Part shown: positions 1-9,561 of the stretch, one piece after another
How the letters are laid out: the number at the start of each line of letters is the position of its first letter
Numbering within the stretch: position 1 is the stretch's first letter
Source of the DNA: an uncultured Eubacteriales bacterium
Lineage (GTDB): Bacteria > Bacillota > Clostridia > Oscillospirales > Oscillospiraceae
Assembly: GCA_900543085.1 (NCBI GenBank)
Contig: UQQF01000006.1
Span: 9,794 to 73,793, forward strand
Direction: 5' to 3'
DNA: 64,000 bases
Notes under the pieces: generated by a model
What the model saw: only the letters and a program-made list of their open reading frames with translations
The model's database searches: none
Told to the model about the DNA's origin: nothing
Program-made: the position numbers and the translations under genes

Positions 1-2
1 TG

Positions 3-749
3 CCCGAGTTTACCGAAGGTGTAAGTGTTGCCGTCACGAGCGCGACCGTCAAGGAGGGTAAAACGACCCCACCCGCTGCGTACACGGAGGACACGCTGCT
101 CTCAGCGATGGAGCACGCTGGCGCGAAGGAAGCGCCGTCCGACGCCGAGCGTCGTGGCCTTGGCACACCCGCCACGCGCGCGGCGACTATTGAGAAGCTC
201 GTAAACGGCGGCTTCGCCGAGCGCGTCAAGGGCAAGCTCATGCTGACCGACGTTGGCAAATCGCTTGTTACCGTGCTGCCCGAAGCGCTGCGCTCGCCGC
301 TGCTCACCGCCGAGTGGGAGAGCCGCCTCAAGCAGATTGAGCGCGGCGAGCTGGACGCAGACAGCTTCATTTCGGACATCGAGCACACGGTCAGCGGCCT
401 CGTTGCGGACTACACACCCGTAGCGGAGGCCAGCGTCCTGTTCCCGACAGGGCGCGAAGTGGTCGGCAAATGTCCGCGCTGCGGCGGCGTGGTCAGCGAG
501 GCCAAAAGCGGCTACTTCTGCGAGAGCCTTGACTGCAAGTTCGGCCTGTGGCGGGACAATAAGTTCCTCGCCGCCAAGCGTATCTCGCTCACCCGTCCCC
601 TTGCAACCGAGCTGCTGGATAAAGGCCGCGCGCACCTCGACGAAATCTACTCCCAGCGCATGGACAAGTATTATCCAGGCGACCTCATACTCCACGACGA
701 CGGCGAGCGGGCGACGTATTATCTGAGTTTCAAGGGCGGGAAAAAGTAA
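3..749 (+). CDS. DNA topoisomerase III (type IA), C-terminal part, start outside window
   Basis: The frame is open from the first bases of the window, so the 5' part of the gene lies to the left. About 248 codons are visible. The segment LGTPATRAATIEKL (near residue 58) is the type IA topoisomerase motif that follows the catalytic domain. The C-terminus has a zinc-ribbon pattern, CPRCGG then CESLDC about 18 residues later, and a short positively charged tail. Enzymes of this family carried by integrative conjugative elements cut and rejoin single DNA strands and help unlink DNA during transfer or replication. It stands just before vapBC and the methylase-helicase gene, a usual neighbourhood in clostridial conjugative elements. 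The family call is firm; its exact role in this element is inferred. Confidence 0.9.
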   Translation, partial: PEFTEGVSVAVTSATVKEGKTTPPAAYTEDTLLSAMEHAGAKEAPSDAERRGLGTPATRAATIEKLVNGGFAERVKGKLMLTDVGKSLVTVLPEALRSPLLTAEWESRLKQIERGELDADSFISDIEHTVSGLVADYTPVAEASVLFPTGREVVGKCPRCGGVVSEAKSGYFCESLDCKFGLWRDNKFLAAKRISLTRPLATELLDKGRAHLDEIYSQRMDKYYPGDLILHDDGERATYYLSFKGGKK

Positions 750-756
750 TACTCCA

Positions 757-790
757 TTGACACTTAGTATATACTATGGTATATACTAAG
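757..790 (+). promoter_or_regulatory. vapBC promoter with perfect operator palindrome
   Basis: A consensus -35 box TTGACA (757-762) is followed by the perfect inverted repeat CTTAGTATATAC / GTATATACTAAG (763-774 and 779-790, spacer TATG). The -10 box (TATATA at 780-785 or TATACT at 782-787) lies inside the right arm. A VapB-VapC complex bound to the palindrome would cover the promoter, the usual autoregulation of such pairs. Confidence 0.75.
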
Positions 791-808
791 TAGAAGGAGG
801 CGATTGCC

Positions 809-1039
809 GTGGAGACAGCGAGAATCTTTGAAAATGGCCGCAGCCAGGCTGTACGGTTGCCTAAGAAGTACCGTTTTGACGGCGACGAGGTGTTTATCCA
901 GCGCCTGGGCGACGCCGTGCTTCTCACGCCGAAAGCTGATGCGTGGCAAACTTTTATGAGTGGGCTGAACAGCTTCACCGAAGATTTTATGGCCAACGGA
1001 CGCGAAACTGAGTTTCCCGCTGCGAGGGAAAGCCTATGA
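809..1039 (+). CDS. vapB: VapB-type antitoxin (AbrB/MazE swapped-hairpin fold)
   Basis: This 76-residue protein starts with GTG, 8 bases after an AAGGAGG ribosome site (794-800). The N-terminus, ARIFENGRSQAVRLPKKYRF, is the typical VapB DNA-binding sequence that forms a swapped-hairpin dimer. The C-terminal third should neutralise the VapC toxin. The stop overlaps the vapC start (ATGA), so the two are translationally coupled. The palindrome just upstream fits self-repression. Such pairs stabilise mobile elements by post-segregational killing; here it sits between two conjugation genes. Confidence 0.9.
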   Translation: METARIFENGRSQAVRLPKKYRFDGDEVFIQRLGDAVLLTPKADAWQTFMSGLNSFTEDFMANGRETEFPAARESL

Positions 1040-1437
1040 CGTATATGCTGGACACCAACATCTGCATCTACGCCATCAAGAACAAACCTGAGCAGGTGTT
1101 GGAACGGCTGGAGGCTAATCTGAGCAAGGGTCTTTGCATTTCCGCAATAACGCTGGCCGAGCTTGAGCACGGTGTGGAAAAGAGTTCACGCCCGGACAGG
1201 AACGCGGCGGCGCTGCTGCAATTCCTATCTATACTGGATGTGCTGCCTTTTGACGACCTTGCGGCTGTAGAGTACGGCAAGATATGCGCGTATCTTCAAA
1301 GGCTCGGTAAGCCAATAGGCACAATGGATATGCTCATCGCCGGTCACGCCCGAGCTGAGGGGCTGACGCTGGTCACAAACAATGTGCGCGAGTTTGAGCG
1401 CGTACCGGAGTTGAAAATTGAAAACTGGGCTGAGTAA
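1036..1437 (+). CDS. vapC: VapC-type toxin, PIN-domain ribonuclease
   Basis: The product is 133 residues, a normal VapC length. PIN-domain acidic residues are all visible: Asp in MLDTN near residue 6, Glu in LAELEHG near residue 43, and the Asp pair in TMDMLIAGHA near residue 99. These bind metal in a ribonuclease that typically cleaves initiator tRNA or rRNA. The gene begins inside the vapB stop region (ATGA overlap), and a UUCG-loop terminator follows it. The catalytic set is intact, so the toxin is probably functional. Confidence 0.9.
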   Translation: MTYMLDTNICIYAIKNKPEQVLERLEANLSKGLCISAITLAELEHGVEKSSRPDRNAAALLQFLSILDVLPFDDLAAVEYGKICAYLQRLGKPIGTMDMLIAGHARAEGLTLVTNNVREFERVPELKIENWAE

Positions 1438-1449
1438 GCCACACGTTAA

Positions 1450-1480
1450 GGAGCAGCCTTCGGGCTGCTCCATTATTTTT
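1450..1480 (+). terminator. vapBC rho-independent terminator
   Basis: A 9-bp stem GGAGCAGCC / GGCTGCTCC (1450-1458, 1463-1471) closes a TTCG tetraloop and is followed by ATTATTTTT. Confidence 0.85.
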
Positions 1481-1501
1481 GCACGAAGGGAGGTATAACC
1501 T

Positions 1502-4500
1502 ACGCCAGACAAGATAACCAGTACCACCGCGCTTGCACATGACACGCTCAGCCGAGTCACGGACGGCTACGACGAGTGGACGGCGTTGCTTGCCACGATG
1601 TCCCGCAACTACAAATACGACTTTGCTGACCAGGTGCTTATCAACGCGCAGCGGCCTGACGCGAGCGCGTGTGCAGAATACGACGTGTGGACGGAGCGCA
1701 TGGGGCGGTATGTGCGGCGAGGGGCAAAGGGCATCGCGCTTATAGATTACAGCGGTGACGCGCCCCGGCTGCGCTATGTTTTCGACGTATCGGACACCGG
1801 CGCGAGGAGGAGCTCGAGGCCATTTCGACCGTGGACGGTCAATGACGAAAACCTCGCAGAAGTCCAGCTTGGTTTGAAGCAGGACTTCGGCGCAGATGGC
1901 GAATGGCTTTCCGGTCAGCTCCAGGACGCCGCGCGAGACCTCGCGGAGATGTACTTTGATGCGCACAGGCATGACATTAGCGCTATCGTTGACGGCACGT
2001 TCATGACTGGCTATGATGAACGTGAGCTGAGGGACAGTTTCATCCGAGCCGCCTCGACAAGCATTGCCTACGCCCTCATTTCCCGCTGCGGCTATGACCC
2101 GGAGGCATACTTTGCTCCAGAGGACTTCGCGTTTTTAAACGAATGGAACACCCCATCGGCCGCGACCTCACTCGGCACAGCGGTCAGTGAGAACACGCAG
2201 CTCGTGCTGCGCGAGATTGAACGAACCATACGAAGCTATGAAAGGAGCCGTTACAATGACCGAACTAACCTACACGACCGTGAACGACGTACAGATTCCA
2301 GATCTGAGCCTGCCCGAGACGAAGCCAATCGGGAGATACGGGCGAATGAGGCAGAAGTATCTGCGGGAGAACCGGCCGGTGCTGTGGAATCACCTCGTGT
2401 TGACGGGGACGCTGTACGAGCACCTAAACGAGATAGAGACGGCGGCTCGGAACCGCATAGACCTGATGCTGCCGAATCTGGCAGCAGAGGCGGGCGCTAC
2501 GGAGGAGCTGAAAGCCGCCGACCCGATGAAGTGGACGGGCCTCATGAACGCCTGCAAGGCGCAAGCCGAAGAAGTAGTTCTGAGCGAGTTAATCTACAAC
2601 TGAACCTGTTTGACGAAGCGGAGGACGCGCAAGCGCCCTCCGCTTTCTCTTGCCCGCAGGAGGTCATTGACGCCATTCTGCGCGTGGGTGAGAACACGAG
2701 TTATCTGCGTGAGCGCGTGGTCGCGGAGTTCGAGAAACAGCATTCACTGGACGAGATAGCCGTGTTCCTGCCCACCGTCTACCACGGCGGTGTTGGCGTT
2801 GTGGTGGACGGAGAGCGCTACGCGGCATGGATGAGCACGGATTGGATACGCATAGCCCAGGGCAATGCGGCTCGCTATGAGCGCGACGTGCACCTTGTGA
2901 CCTGGGGTGACGCCTCGCGGCGTATCGACGAGCTGCTCGACGCCGGGCAGTACGCGGGTGAGTGGGAGCTGGAGCGCAGCACCGCGACGGAGCGCGAACT
3001 GCTGGCACAGCAGATGGTTTACCTCTACCGTGACCTCGCGGATGGGCAGGACAGCAACTTTTTCCCCAGCCTTGACGGCATAAAAAGCGGCCTGTTTCCC
3101 GATGTTACTGAGCAAGTCGCAGCAATGCTGTCCGACCGTGAACAGTGCGAAACGCTGATTGCCGAGTACCGGGATTTCCTCGCGGCGTACAAGGCAGACC
3201 GGAGTGTTCTGCGCTTCCACTACCACAAAACCGATGAAATCTTAGCCTTGCTCGAAAGCCAGCTCCTGCCGAGGGTGCAGTTCCACGCAGACAAAGAGCT
3301 TCTGCCGAGCGTGCCGCAGTTCATAACTCAGGACGAGATAGACAGACTGCTACGCGACGGCGGCAGTACCTCGGGCGGCAAGTGGCGCGTCTTCCGCTAC
3401 TTTACCGAGGCGCATTCCGTCGAGAACAAGGCAGACTTCCTCAAGCGTGAATACGGCATAGGCGGGCGCTCACATGCGCTGTCCGATGCTCCCGGCAGCG
3501 ATGAAAAGCACGACAGCAAGGGCATGGAGCTGAGCAAAGGTGGCTGCGAAAACGTCAGCCTGACATGGCGGCAGATAGCCAGGCGCATCGACACGCTCAT
3601 TGCCTCAGACCGCTTTATGGCCGCTGCTGAGCTTGCCATGTACGACACGCACACAGCCGCTTACGCGAGCTACAACCGCGCTAAGCCACATCATGACAAT
3701 GACATTGTACTCGTACAATATGGCGGCGCGTTCTACACCTACGGCACCGACGCAGAGGCTGCCGCACACGCGCTCGGGCAGCGCACCCGTCAGGCCGGCG
3801 GTCTGGATTATGTTGAGATTCTGGAAGAACAGATAGAGCCGGCGCTGGATGCTCTCCGCGCATACAAGCCTGTGACGTTCAGTTATGAGAACGGTACGGA
3901 ACTCACCGTGGACTTTTACCTCCCAGGAGATATGCGCGCTCAATACGAGCAGCGGCTCTACGATGCTCTCATGGCGAATGAATCCTACGTCAATGCCGTG
4001 ATGAACTCTGACGAGGAAAATGCGATGCTGACGGGCGAGCGTGTGCTCCGGGAGTTTGTAGCGGACTCGGAGGACAGAGATTTTCAGCGCGCCTACTATG
4101 ACAACCCACGCCTGCGCGAGGCGCTCAACCGCGTGTCTCTGGATGCCGCATACCACGACCTGAGCGAGCCGCCAGTGGAAGATGAGCCGGAGCTTGATGA
4201 CACGCCGGTCAGCATCCAGCCGCGCGGCCCTATGGCGTCGGCCTACGGCGTCGGGGACTTCGTATGGTTTGAATGGCGTGAGTACCAGATAACCGACCTC
4301 CAACGCGGCTATGTAGAGCTGTTGCCGCCCGGTATGGCCATCCCTGTTTACCGCACCGAGAGCCGTGCGGATTTTGAACGTGGGCTGCACTCCGACGAGC
4401 GAAACAGGTACATCACGGACTATCTTACCACCGAGATGAACGACGATGCGCGGATTTGTGTCTCGGACTTGCTGACGCCGGAGGACAGGGCGCAAATCTC

Positions 4501-5653
4501 GGCCTGGCTCCGTAATGACGAGGGCAACGCACAAATTGCCGGCAGGCTCGCGGAGATGTTTGCCGGGCGCGATGGAGCGGAACCTGACGGCCTGCACTAC
4601 CGGATACCAGACGATGCCGGGAACATTGTGGCCACCGGTTTTGTGCCGTGGGAGCAGCTCGCGGGCGCTGTGCGCGGGCTGTATCGTGAAGATCCGGGGG
4701 CGTTTGAGCGCGAGCCAAGCAACGTCGTTGAACAGTCGGAGGATGCGGGCGAGGCAAAACCTGAATTTCAGGAGAAAACCGTCGCGTACTATGACGCCGA
4801 GGCCAATCATCTGCCATACGACGTAGAAATCCGCACAATAAGCACCTCGCCGCCTGAGCCAGAGCCGACGCCGTCTGGGTCGCCGCGCAACTTCCATATA
4901 ACCGACGAGCATCTTGGCGAGAGCGGGGCTAAGGCGCGGTTCCGTGCCAACATGGACGCCGTTACCACGCTCAAGCGCATCGAGGCCGAGGGGGGCGCGG
5001 CAACTGTTGACGAGCAGGAGACACTTTCCCGCTACACAGGCTGGGGTGCGATACCTGACGCTTTCGATGAAAGCAAAAGCGATTGGGCAAAGGAATACGC
5101 AGAGCTGAAAGCCGCGCTCACGCCCGAGGAATACGAAGCCGCGCGCAGTTCCACGCTCAACGCGCACTACACCTCGCCGACAGTTATTCGCGCCATCTAT
5201 GATGCGCTCGTCAATTTGGGCTTTGAAGGTGGGCGCATACTCGAGCCGTCCTGCGGCGTGGGCAATTTCTTTGGCCTCCTGCCAGATAGCATGGCTGACA
5301 GCCAGCTCTACGGCGTGGAGCTGGACAGCATCACCGGGCGCATAGCGAAACAGCTCTACCCGGAGGCCGAGATTACCGTCGCGGGCTTTGAGACGACCAA
5401 TCGCCCGGGCTTCTACGACCTCGCAGTGGGCAACGTGCCGTTCGGAAATTATCAGGTGTTTGACCCAGAGTACAACCGGCTCGGCTTCAGTATCCACAAC
5501 TACTTTGCCGCCAAGATGCTAGACCAGGTGCGTCCCGGCGGCATCGTCGCATTTGTCCGCTCTGTGCAGCAATATGAACAAATCTGCGAAGTGAATCTAC
5601 TCCTATCTTACACAAAATCACTTTCGATTAATTGTGGAAATTACCAATATTGA
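1502..5653 (+). pseudogene. Conjugative-element methylase-helicase (N6-DNA methylase plus SNF2 helicase), 5' fragment
   Basis: This is the front part of a giant protein of clostridial conjugative elements that joins an adenine-methylase-like domain to an SNF2-type helicase. The conserved N-terminus begins at codon 1502 (PDKITSTTALAHDTLSR follows), 8 bases after an AAGGGAGG ribosome site, but the codon there is ACG. The first ordinary start is TTG at 1586, which would cut off 28 conserved residues. The methylase-like domain near the end shows LEPSCGVGNFFG (SAM binding) and AVGNVPFG (catalytic loop). Family-like sequence stops at GGIVAFV near 5556; the next 32 codons are unrelated and end at 5653. 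A low-GC two-gene cassette follows, and the helicase half resumes near 7162 without its ATP-binding motif I. The Arg/Glu/Pro-rich linker at 2230-2610 also encodes TnpV in another frame. Confidence 0.85.
2256..2603 (+). CDS. tnpV: TnpV family protein, encoded inside the methylase-helicase gene
   Basis: This frame, shifted +1 relative to the surrounding giant gene, starts with ATG 9 bases after an AAAGGAG site (2240-2246) and gives 115 residues. It matches the TnpV family of clostridial transposons: TELTYTTVNDVQIPDLSLPE, PIGRYGRMRQKYLRENRP, then GATEELKAADPMKWTGLMN near the end. The function of TnpV is not established. Both frames are open over the full 348 bases, and the host frame reads as a low-complexity Arg/Glu/Ala/Pro linker. 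That suggests TnpV is the constrained frame and the linker is its shadow, or that the two genes truly overlap. Confidence 0.8.
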   Translation: MTELTYTTVNDVQIPDLSLPETKPIGRYGRMRQKYLRENRPVLWNHLVLTGTLYEHLNEIETAARNRIDLMLPNLAAEAGATEELKAADPMKWTGLMNACKAQAEEVVLSELIYN

Positions 5654-5686
5654 CTTTGTAATGCTATATGATAAAATTTTATCATA
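5650..5686 (+). promoter_or_regulatory. Cassette promoter with 20-bp palindrome
   Basis: TTGACT (5650-5655) and TAAAAT (5672-5677) form a -35/-10 pair with a 16-bp spacer. The perfect palindrome TATGATAAAATTTTATCATA (5667-5686) overlaps the -10 box and looks like an operator for a dimeric repressor not visible nearby. Confidence 0.55.
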
Positions 5687-5733
5687 GGATTGGTTAAGGG
5701 TATTGGAGATTTAAATAAGGAGGTCAATAAATT

Positions 5734-6483
5734 ATGAAAGCCAAAAGGAGATTGTCATTGCTGTTTACCATTTGCTTGGTCATATCGATGCTTTCGGTAT
5801 CATGCTTTGCCGACGAATACCAAAGTGATGTCAGCGAAGGACTAAGCTTATCCACAACCGAAATTGTGCTTGCTGGACAGCCAATAGAAGTTCCCATCAT
5901 TAGATATGAAAAGCAGGTATTTCCTGCTGATACGTATGTGCAGCACGCCAATGACAATGTAACTTATATGGAGTCCACAGAGATACTGCTAGTTCCTGAA
6001 CTTACGGAAGAAGCGCTCAGCAACAATTTGCAGGTCGTTTCAAAAATAAAGCAAGGCGGCGTAGTTGTACCATACGCTGACAAGCTCGACCCCACGGTCA
6101 TAAGTGTTGTTGACGGGTATGTATGGTGCTATAGCTATTTAAAGTATAGCTACACAAACAAAGGCTCGGAAAGGTATTATGATGTTGAGTATTTCAAGAT
6201 TGATGTAAATTACGAATCCATGGTTCCGTTTGAAGGCGCAGTTGAAATAAGTGCCAGGCTTAATCAAGTAGGAGCAATAGAGGGAGAGAGCAGCTGGCCA
6301 GCTCAAACATATGACGTTTCGAATGTCCAAAGTGGAACTAGATATTATGCCCCCAACTGGTGGAAACCATGCCAGAATAATTCTTTCGCGGATGTTGGTG
6401 TAGTATATACCTTTGCGATAGACTATACAGACAGCTGGCCGGAAAATGATACAAGCTTTTCATTCAGGCATACGGTATCATGA
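5734..6483 (+). CDS. Secreted protein of unknown function
   Basis: The 249-residue product starts with ATG after AAGGAGG (5719-5725). Residues 1-26 are a signal peptide: a basic start (MKAKRR), a hydrophobic core, then SCFADE at the probable cleavage site; the Cys could alternatively be a lipobox-like residue. The mature part is rich in Tyr, Ser and acidic residues and looks like a mostly beta-structured exported domain. I recognise no family. It is followed after 30 bases by a membrane protein gene, and the pair forms the cargo of the inserted cassette. Base composition is lower in GC than the flanking conjugation genes, which suggests separate origin. Confidence 0.75.
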   Translation: MKAKRRLSLLFTICLVISMLSVSCFADEYQSDVSEGLSLSTTEIVLAGQPIEVPIIRYEKQVFPADTYVQHANDNVTYMESTEILLVPELTEEALSNNLQVVSKIKQGGVVVPYADKLDPTVISVVDGYVWCYSYLKYSYTNKGSERYYDVEYFKIDVNYESMVPFEGAVEISARLNQVGAIEGESSWPAQTYDVSNVQSGTRYYAPNWWKPCQNNSFADVGVVYTFAIDYTDSWPENDTSFSFRHTVS

Positions 6484-6513
6484 CATCGACTGCATATTAG
6501 GGGGTGCTGGCAG

Positions 6514-7011
6514 GTGGTAGATGAGCGCGGAAAAATCCTCGAAAGACGTGCAATTTACGTAATAATTGCTTTTGTAATCGTATCCCTATGCCCCAGCCAC
6601 TATAATCAGGAGAGTTTTTACAACATTCTCAGCGGGGAGCTGATAATTCACTTGGTGTTTATCCGTGCGTTCACGCTTGTCCCTATTCTCATCCTATTGG
6701 TATCATACCTCGTTTGCGGGGCAATAGGGCTTAGATTAGGACTAAAATACAAGCCTGGCAAAATGCTCTCTCTGGCATCACTGGTGATGGCCGCAGTTAT
6801 GTTGTTAGGCGGCCTATATATTAGCGGTTGTTTCCTTCTGACAGGCTGGTGGTTTTTTTCGTTGCCAGAATCTCTGAATTTTTTGTGGCAAGATCCCTGG
6901 CCGTTGTATGTTTGGTGGGCAGTTATGGGGATATTCGCCCACATAGGAATATCCAACATCCATATTTTTAGGCGCGCTGTTCCCAAAGAGGGAAATACTT
7001 CAGATGAATGA
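6514..7011 (+). CDS. Small integral membrane protein of unknown function
   Basis: A GTG start follows a GGGGGTGC-like site in the short gap after the secreted-protein gene. The 165-residue product has about four hydrophobic segments (near residues 14-28, 43-70, 85-110 and 132-150), a basic loop GLRLGLKYKPGK between the second and third, and a charged C-terminal tail. No known family is recognised. Its partner encodes an exported protein; an export-linked or immunity-type pair is possible, but nothing in the sequence proves it. A perfect 15-bp terminator lies 73 bases after the stop. Confidence 0.65.
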   Translation: MVDERGKILERRAIYVIIAFVIVSLCPSHYNQESFYNILSGELIIHLVFIRAFTLVPILILLVSYLVCGAIGLRLGLKYKPGKMLSLASLVMAAVMLLGGLYISGCFLLTGWWFFSLPESLNFLWQDPWPLYVWWAVMGIFAHIGISNIHIFRRAVPKEGNTSDE

Positions 7012-7083
7012 ACTGTTCCTAAATCGTCGCAAGCATAAATGCCAAACATTTAGTGCGTGAGACCGCCTGGTAATAGAGTATGC

Positions 7084-7124
7084 ATAAGGAAACCACAATT
7101 CTTGTGGTTTCCTTATTTTTATTT
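7084..7124 (+). terminator. Cassette terminator
   Basis: Perfect 15-bp stem ATAAGGAAACCACAA / TTGTGGTTTCCTTAT (7084-7098, 7102-7116) with a 3-base loop, followed by a T-rich run. It would stop transcription before the helicase remnant. Confidence 0.85.
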
Positions 7125-7161
7125 AAGCGCAGCTTGCAGAGGTCACGCTTAATTAAAAAAG

Positions 7162-9561
7162 TACGCATCCAAGCGGCTCAGACTTTGCAGCAAGCCCATG
7201 TTCGTCGTGCCAAACCACCTCACCGAGCAGTGGGCAAGCGAGTTCCTCAGGCTCTATCCCTCCGCGAATATCCTCGTCACGACGAAGAAAGACTTCGAGA
7301 AGGCCAACCGACAGAAATTCTGCGCCCGCATAGCCACCGGCAACTACGACGCTGTAATCATCGGTCACAGCCAGTTTGAGAAGATCCCCGTGTCCCAAGA
7401 GCGGCAAGAGCAGCTTTTGCAGGACCAGATTGACGAGATAACTGAGGGCATACGCGAGCTGAAAAGCTCCAACGGCGAGCGCTTCAGCATCAAGGCCATG
7501 GAACGCACGAAAAAGGGGCTTGAGGCCAAGCTCAAGAAGCTATTGGATTCACCGCGAGACGATGTAGTCACGTTCGAGGAATTGGGTGTTGACCGCCTGT
7601 TCGTGGACGAGGCACATTCGCATAAAAACCTCTACTACCAAACAAAAATGCAGAATGTAGCTGGTTTGTCCAGCGCAGAAGCCCAAAAGTCCTCAGATAT
7701 GTACATGAAGTGCCGCTACCTTGACGAGAAAACCGGCAGCAAGGGCGTCGTGTTCGCCACCGGCACGCCCGTCTCGAACACGATGGTCGAGCTGTACACC
7801 ATGCAGCGCTACCTACAGCACGACACGCTCGAAAACCTCGGCATGAGCCACTTCGACGCCTGGGCGGCGAACTTCGGAGAGACGGTCACGGCGATGGAGT
7901 TAGCTCCGGAAGGCTCAGGGTATCGCGCGCGTACACGATTTTCTAAGTTTTTCAACCTCCCGGAGCTTATGAGCATATTCAAGGAGGTCGCAGACATTAA
8001 AACTTCCGATGAGCTGAATTTACCGAAACCCGAGGTTGTGTACCACAACGAGGTGTCTCAACCCACGGAGATACAGAAGGCGCTCGTAAAAGAACTTTCC
8101 GAGCGCGCAAGTAAGGTACACGCACGGCTGGTCGAGCCTGATGAGGACAACATGCTCGCCATAACCAACGATGGCCGCAAGCTCGGACTCGACCAACGCG
8201 TAATTAACCCGCTGCTGCCAGACGAGCTGGGGACGAAGGTCAACCGCTGTGTGGACAACGTGTTTAAGATTTGGGGGGACGGAGCGGACAAGAGGCTGAC
8301 TCAGCTCATTTTCTGCGACCTCTCTACGCCCGGAAAGGGCTTCAGCGTCTACGAGGATATTAAGAAAAAGCTTGTCACTCGCGGAGTGCCTGAGAATGAG
8401 ATAGCCTTTATCCATGATGCCAACACGGACGAGAAAAAGAAGGCTTTGTTTGCGAAGGTTCGCTCTGGACAAGTCCGCGTACTCATGGGCAGCACCGCAA
8501 AGATGGGCGCGGGTACAAATGTGCAGGACCGGCTCATAGCCCTTCACGACCTCGACGCCCCATGGCGTCCCGGTGACCTCGAACAGCGCAAGGGACGCAT
8601 TGAAAGGCAGGGCAATATGAATGAGACTGTTCATGTCTACAGGTACGTTACAGAAAATTCCTTTGATTCGTACCTTTGGCAGACTTTGGAGAACAAGCAG
8701 AAGTTTATCTCACAGATTATGACCTCTAAGTCTCCCGTCAGAAGCTGCGAGGATGTGGATGAGACGACGCTTTCATTTGCAGCGATTAAAGCTCTGTGCG
8801 CGGGCGACCCGAGGATAAAAGAAAAAATGAATTTAGACGTCGAAGTCTCGAAGCTGCGGTTGCTCAAGTCCAGCTTCCAGAGCCAGAGGTATATGCTTGA
8901 GGACAACCTGGCACGGTATTTCCCGCGCGAGATTGCGGAGACGAAAGCCCGGATTGCCGCGCTCGAATCGGACATAGGGATGCGCGACACGCATCCCGTG
9001 CCCGCTGACGGTTTTGTCGGCATCGAGCTGGACGGCGTCCGCTACACAGAGCGCGTCGCAGCCGGTGAAGCCATTCTGAACATTTTGCCAACCGTGCAGG
9101 ATACGAAGCCCGTTCATGTCGGAGCGTTTCGCGGCTTTGAGGTAGAAATCTCGCTCTCAGAGTTCGGCAAATACTCACTTACGCTTAACGGTGCGTCTGA
9201 GCACTACGTTGAGTTGGGAGCTGACGCGCGCGGCAATATTCTGCGCGTCGAGAACGCGCTTGCTTCACTGGACAAAAAGCTGGATGCTAACCGCGCCCGG
9301 TTCGTGGACTTGGAGAGCCAGGTCGAGAATGCGCACGCCGAGCTTGAAAAGCCATTCCCACAGGAGACCGAGCTCGCTGAAAAGAGCGCGCGGCTAATAG
9401 AGCTGAACGCGGAGTTGGACATGGAGAACAATGCGCCGCCTGAGCCAGTTGCCGAGGAAAAAGAGGAGGATCGCACATCGCTGCTCGCAAAACTCAAAGA
9501 ACCAATACCGCTTTACCAGTCAAAGCAATCGCAACATCAAGCAAAGGAGGCGTGTCTATGA
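7162..9561 (+). pseudogene. Conjugative-element methylase-helicase, 3' fragment (SNF2 helicase motor)
   Basis: In-frame helicase sequence resumes near 7162 and runs to a TGA that overlaps the next start (ATGA at 9558). Motifs in order are motif Ia (VVPNHLTEQWASEF), DEAH-type motif II (VDEAHSHKN), motif III (FATGTPVSNT) and motifs V-VI (MGAGTNVQDRLIALHDLD, then RKGRIERQGN). The Walker A motif (motif I) that should lie upstream is absent, so ATP hydrolysis is unlikely even if an internal start (ATG 7198) were used. The C-terminal 300 residues are coiled-coil-like and acidic. Codon use and GC match the 5' fragment. This is the back half of the gene interrupted at 5556. Confidence 0.85.

Larger units (their letters stand above)
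5556..7161 (+). mobile_element. 1.6-kb cargo cassette inserted in the methylase-helicase gene
   Basis: Methylase-like coding sequence ends near 5556 and helicase coding sequence resumes near 7162. The interval is clearly richer in A+T than its flanks and holds two same-strand genes with their own promoter and a strong terminator. No transposase, recombinase or terminal inverted repeat is visible. The 8-mer TGCAGCAA occurs near both junctions (5565-5572 and 7186-7193) but may be chance. Part of the helicase domain is missing, so this was a replacement or an insertion with deletion. Confidence 0.7.

Noticed and set aside
3605..5497. Long leftward open frame of 630 codons opposite the methylase-helicase gene
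   Set aside because: It is the antisense of a real GC-rich gene, lacks family features and has no start context.
5565..7193. TGCAGCAA direct repeat as a target duplication of the inserted cassette
   Set aside because: The right copy lies inside resumed helicase homology, so it is not at the junction; 8-base matches at this distance can be chance.
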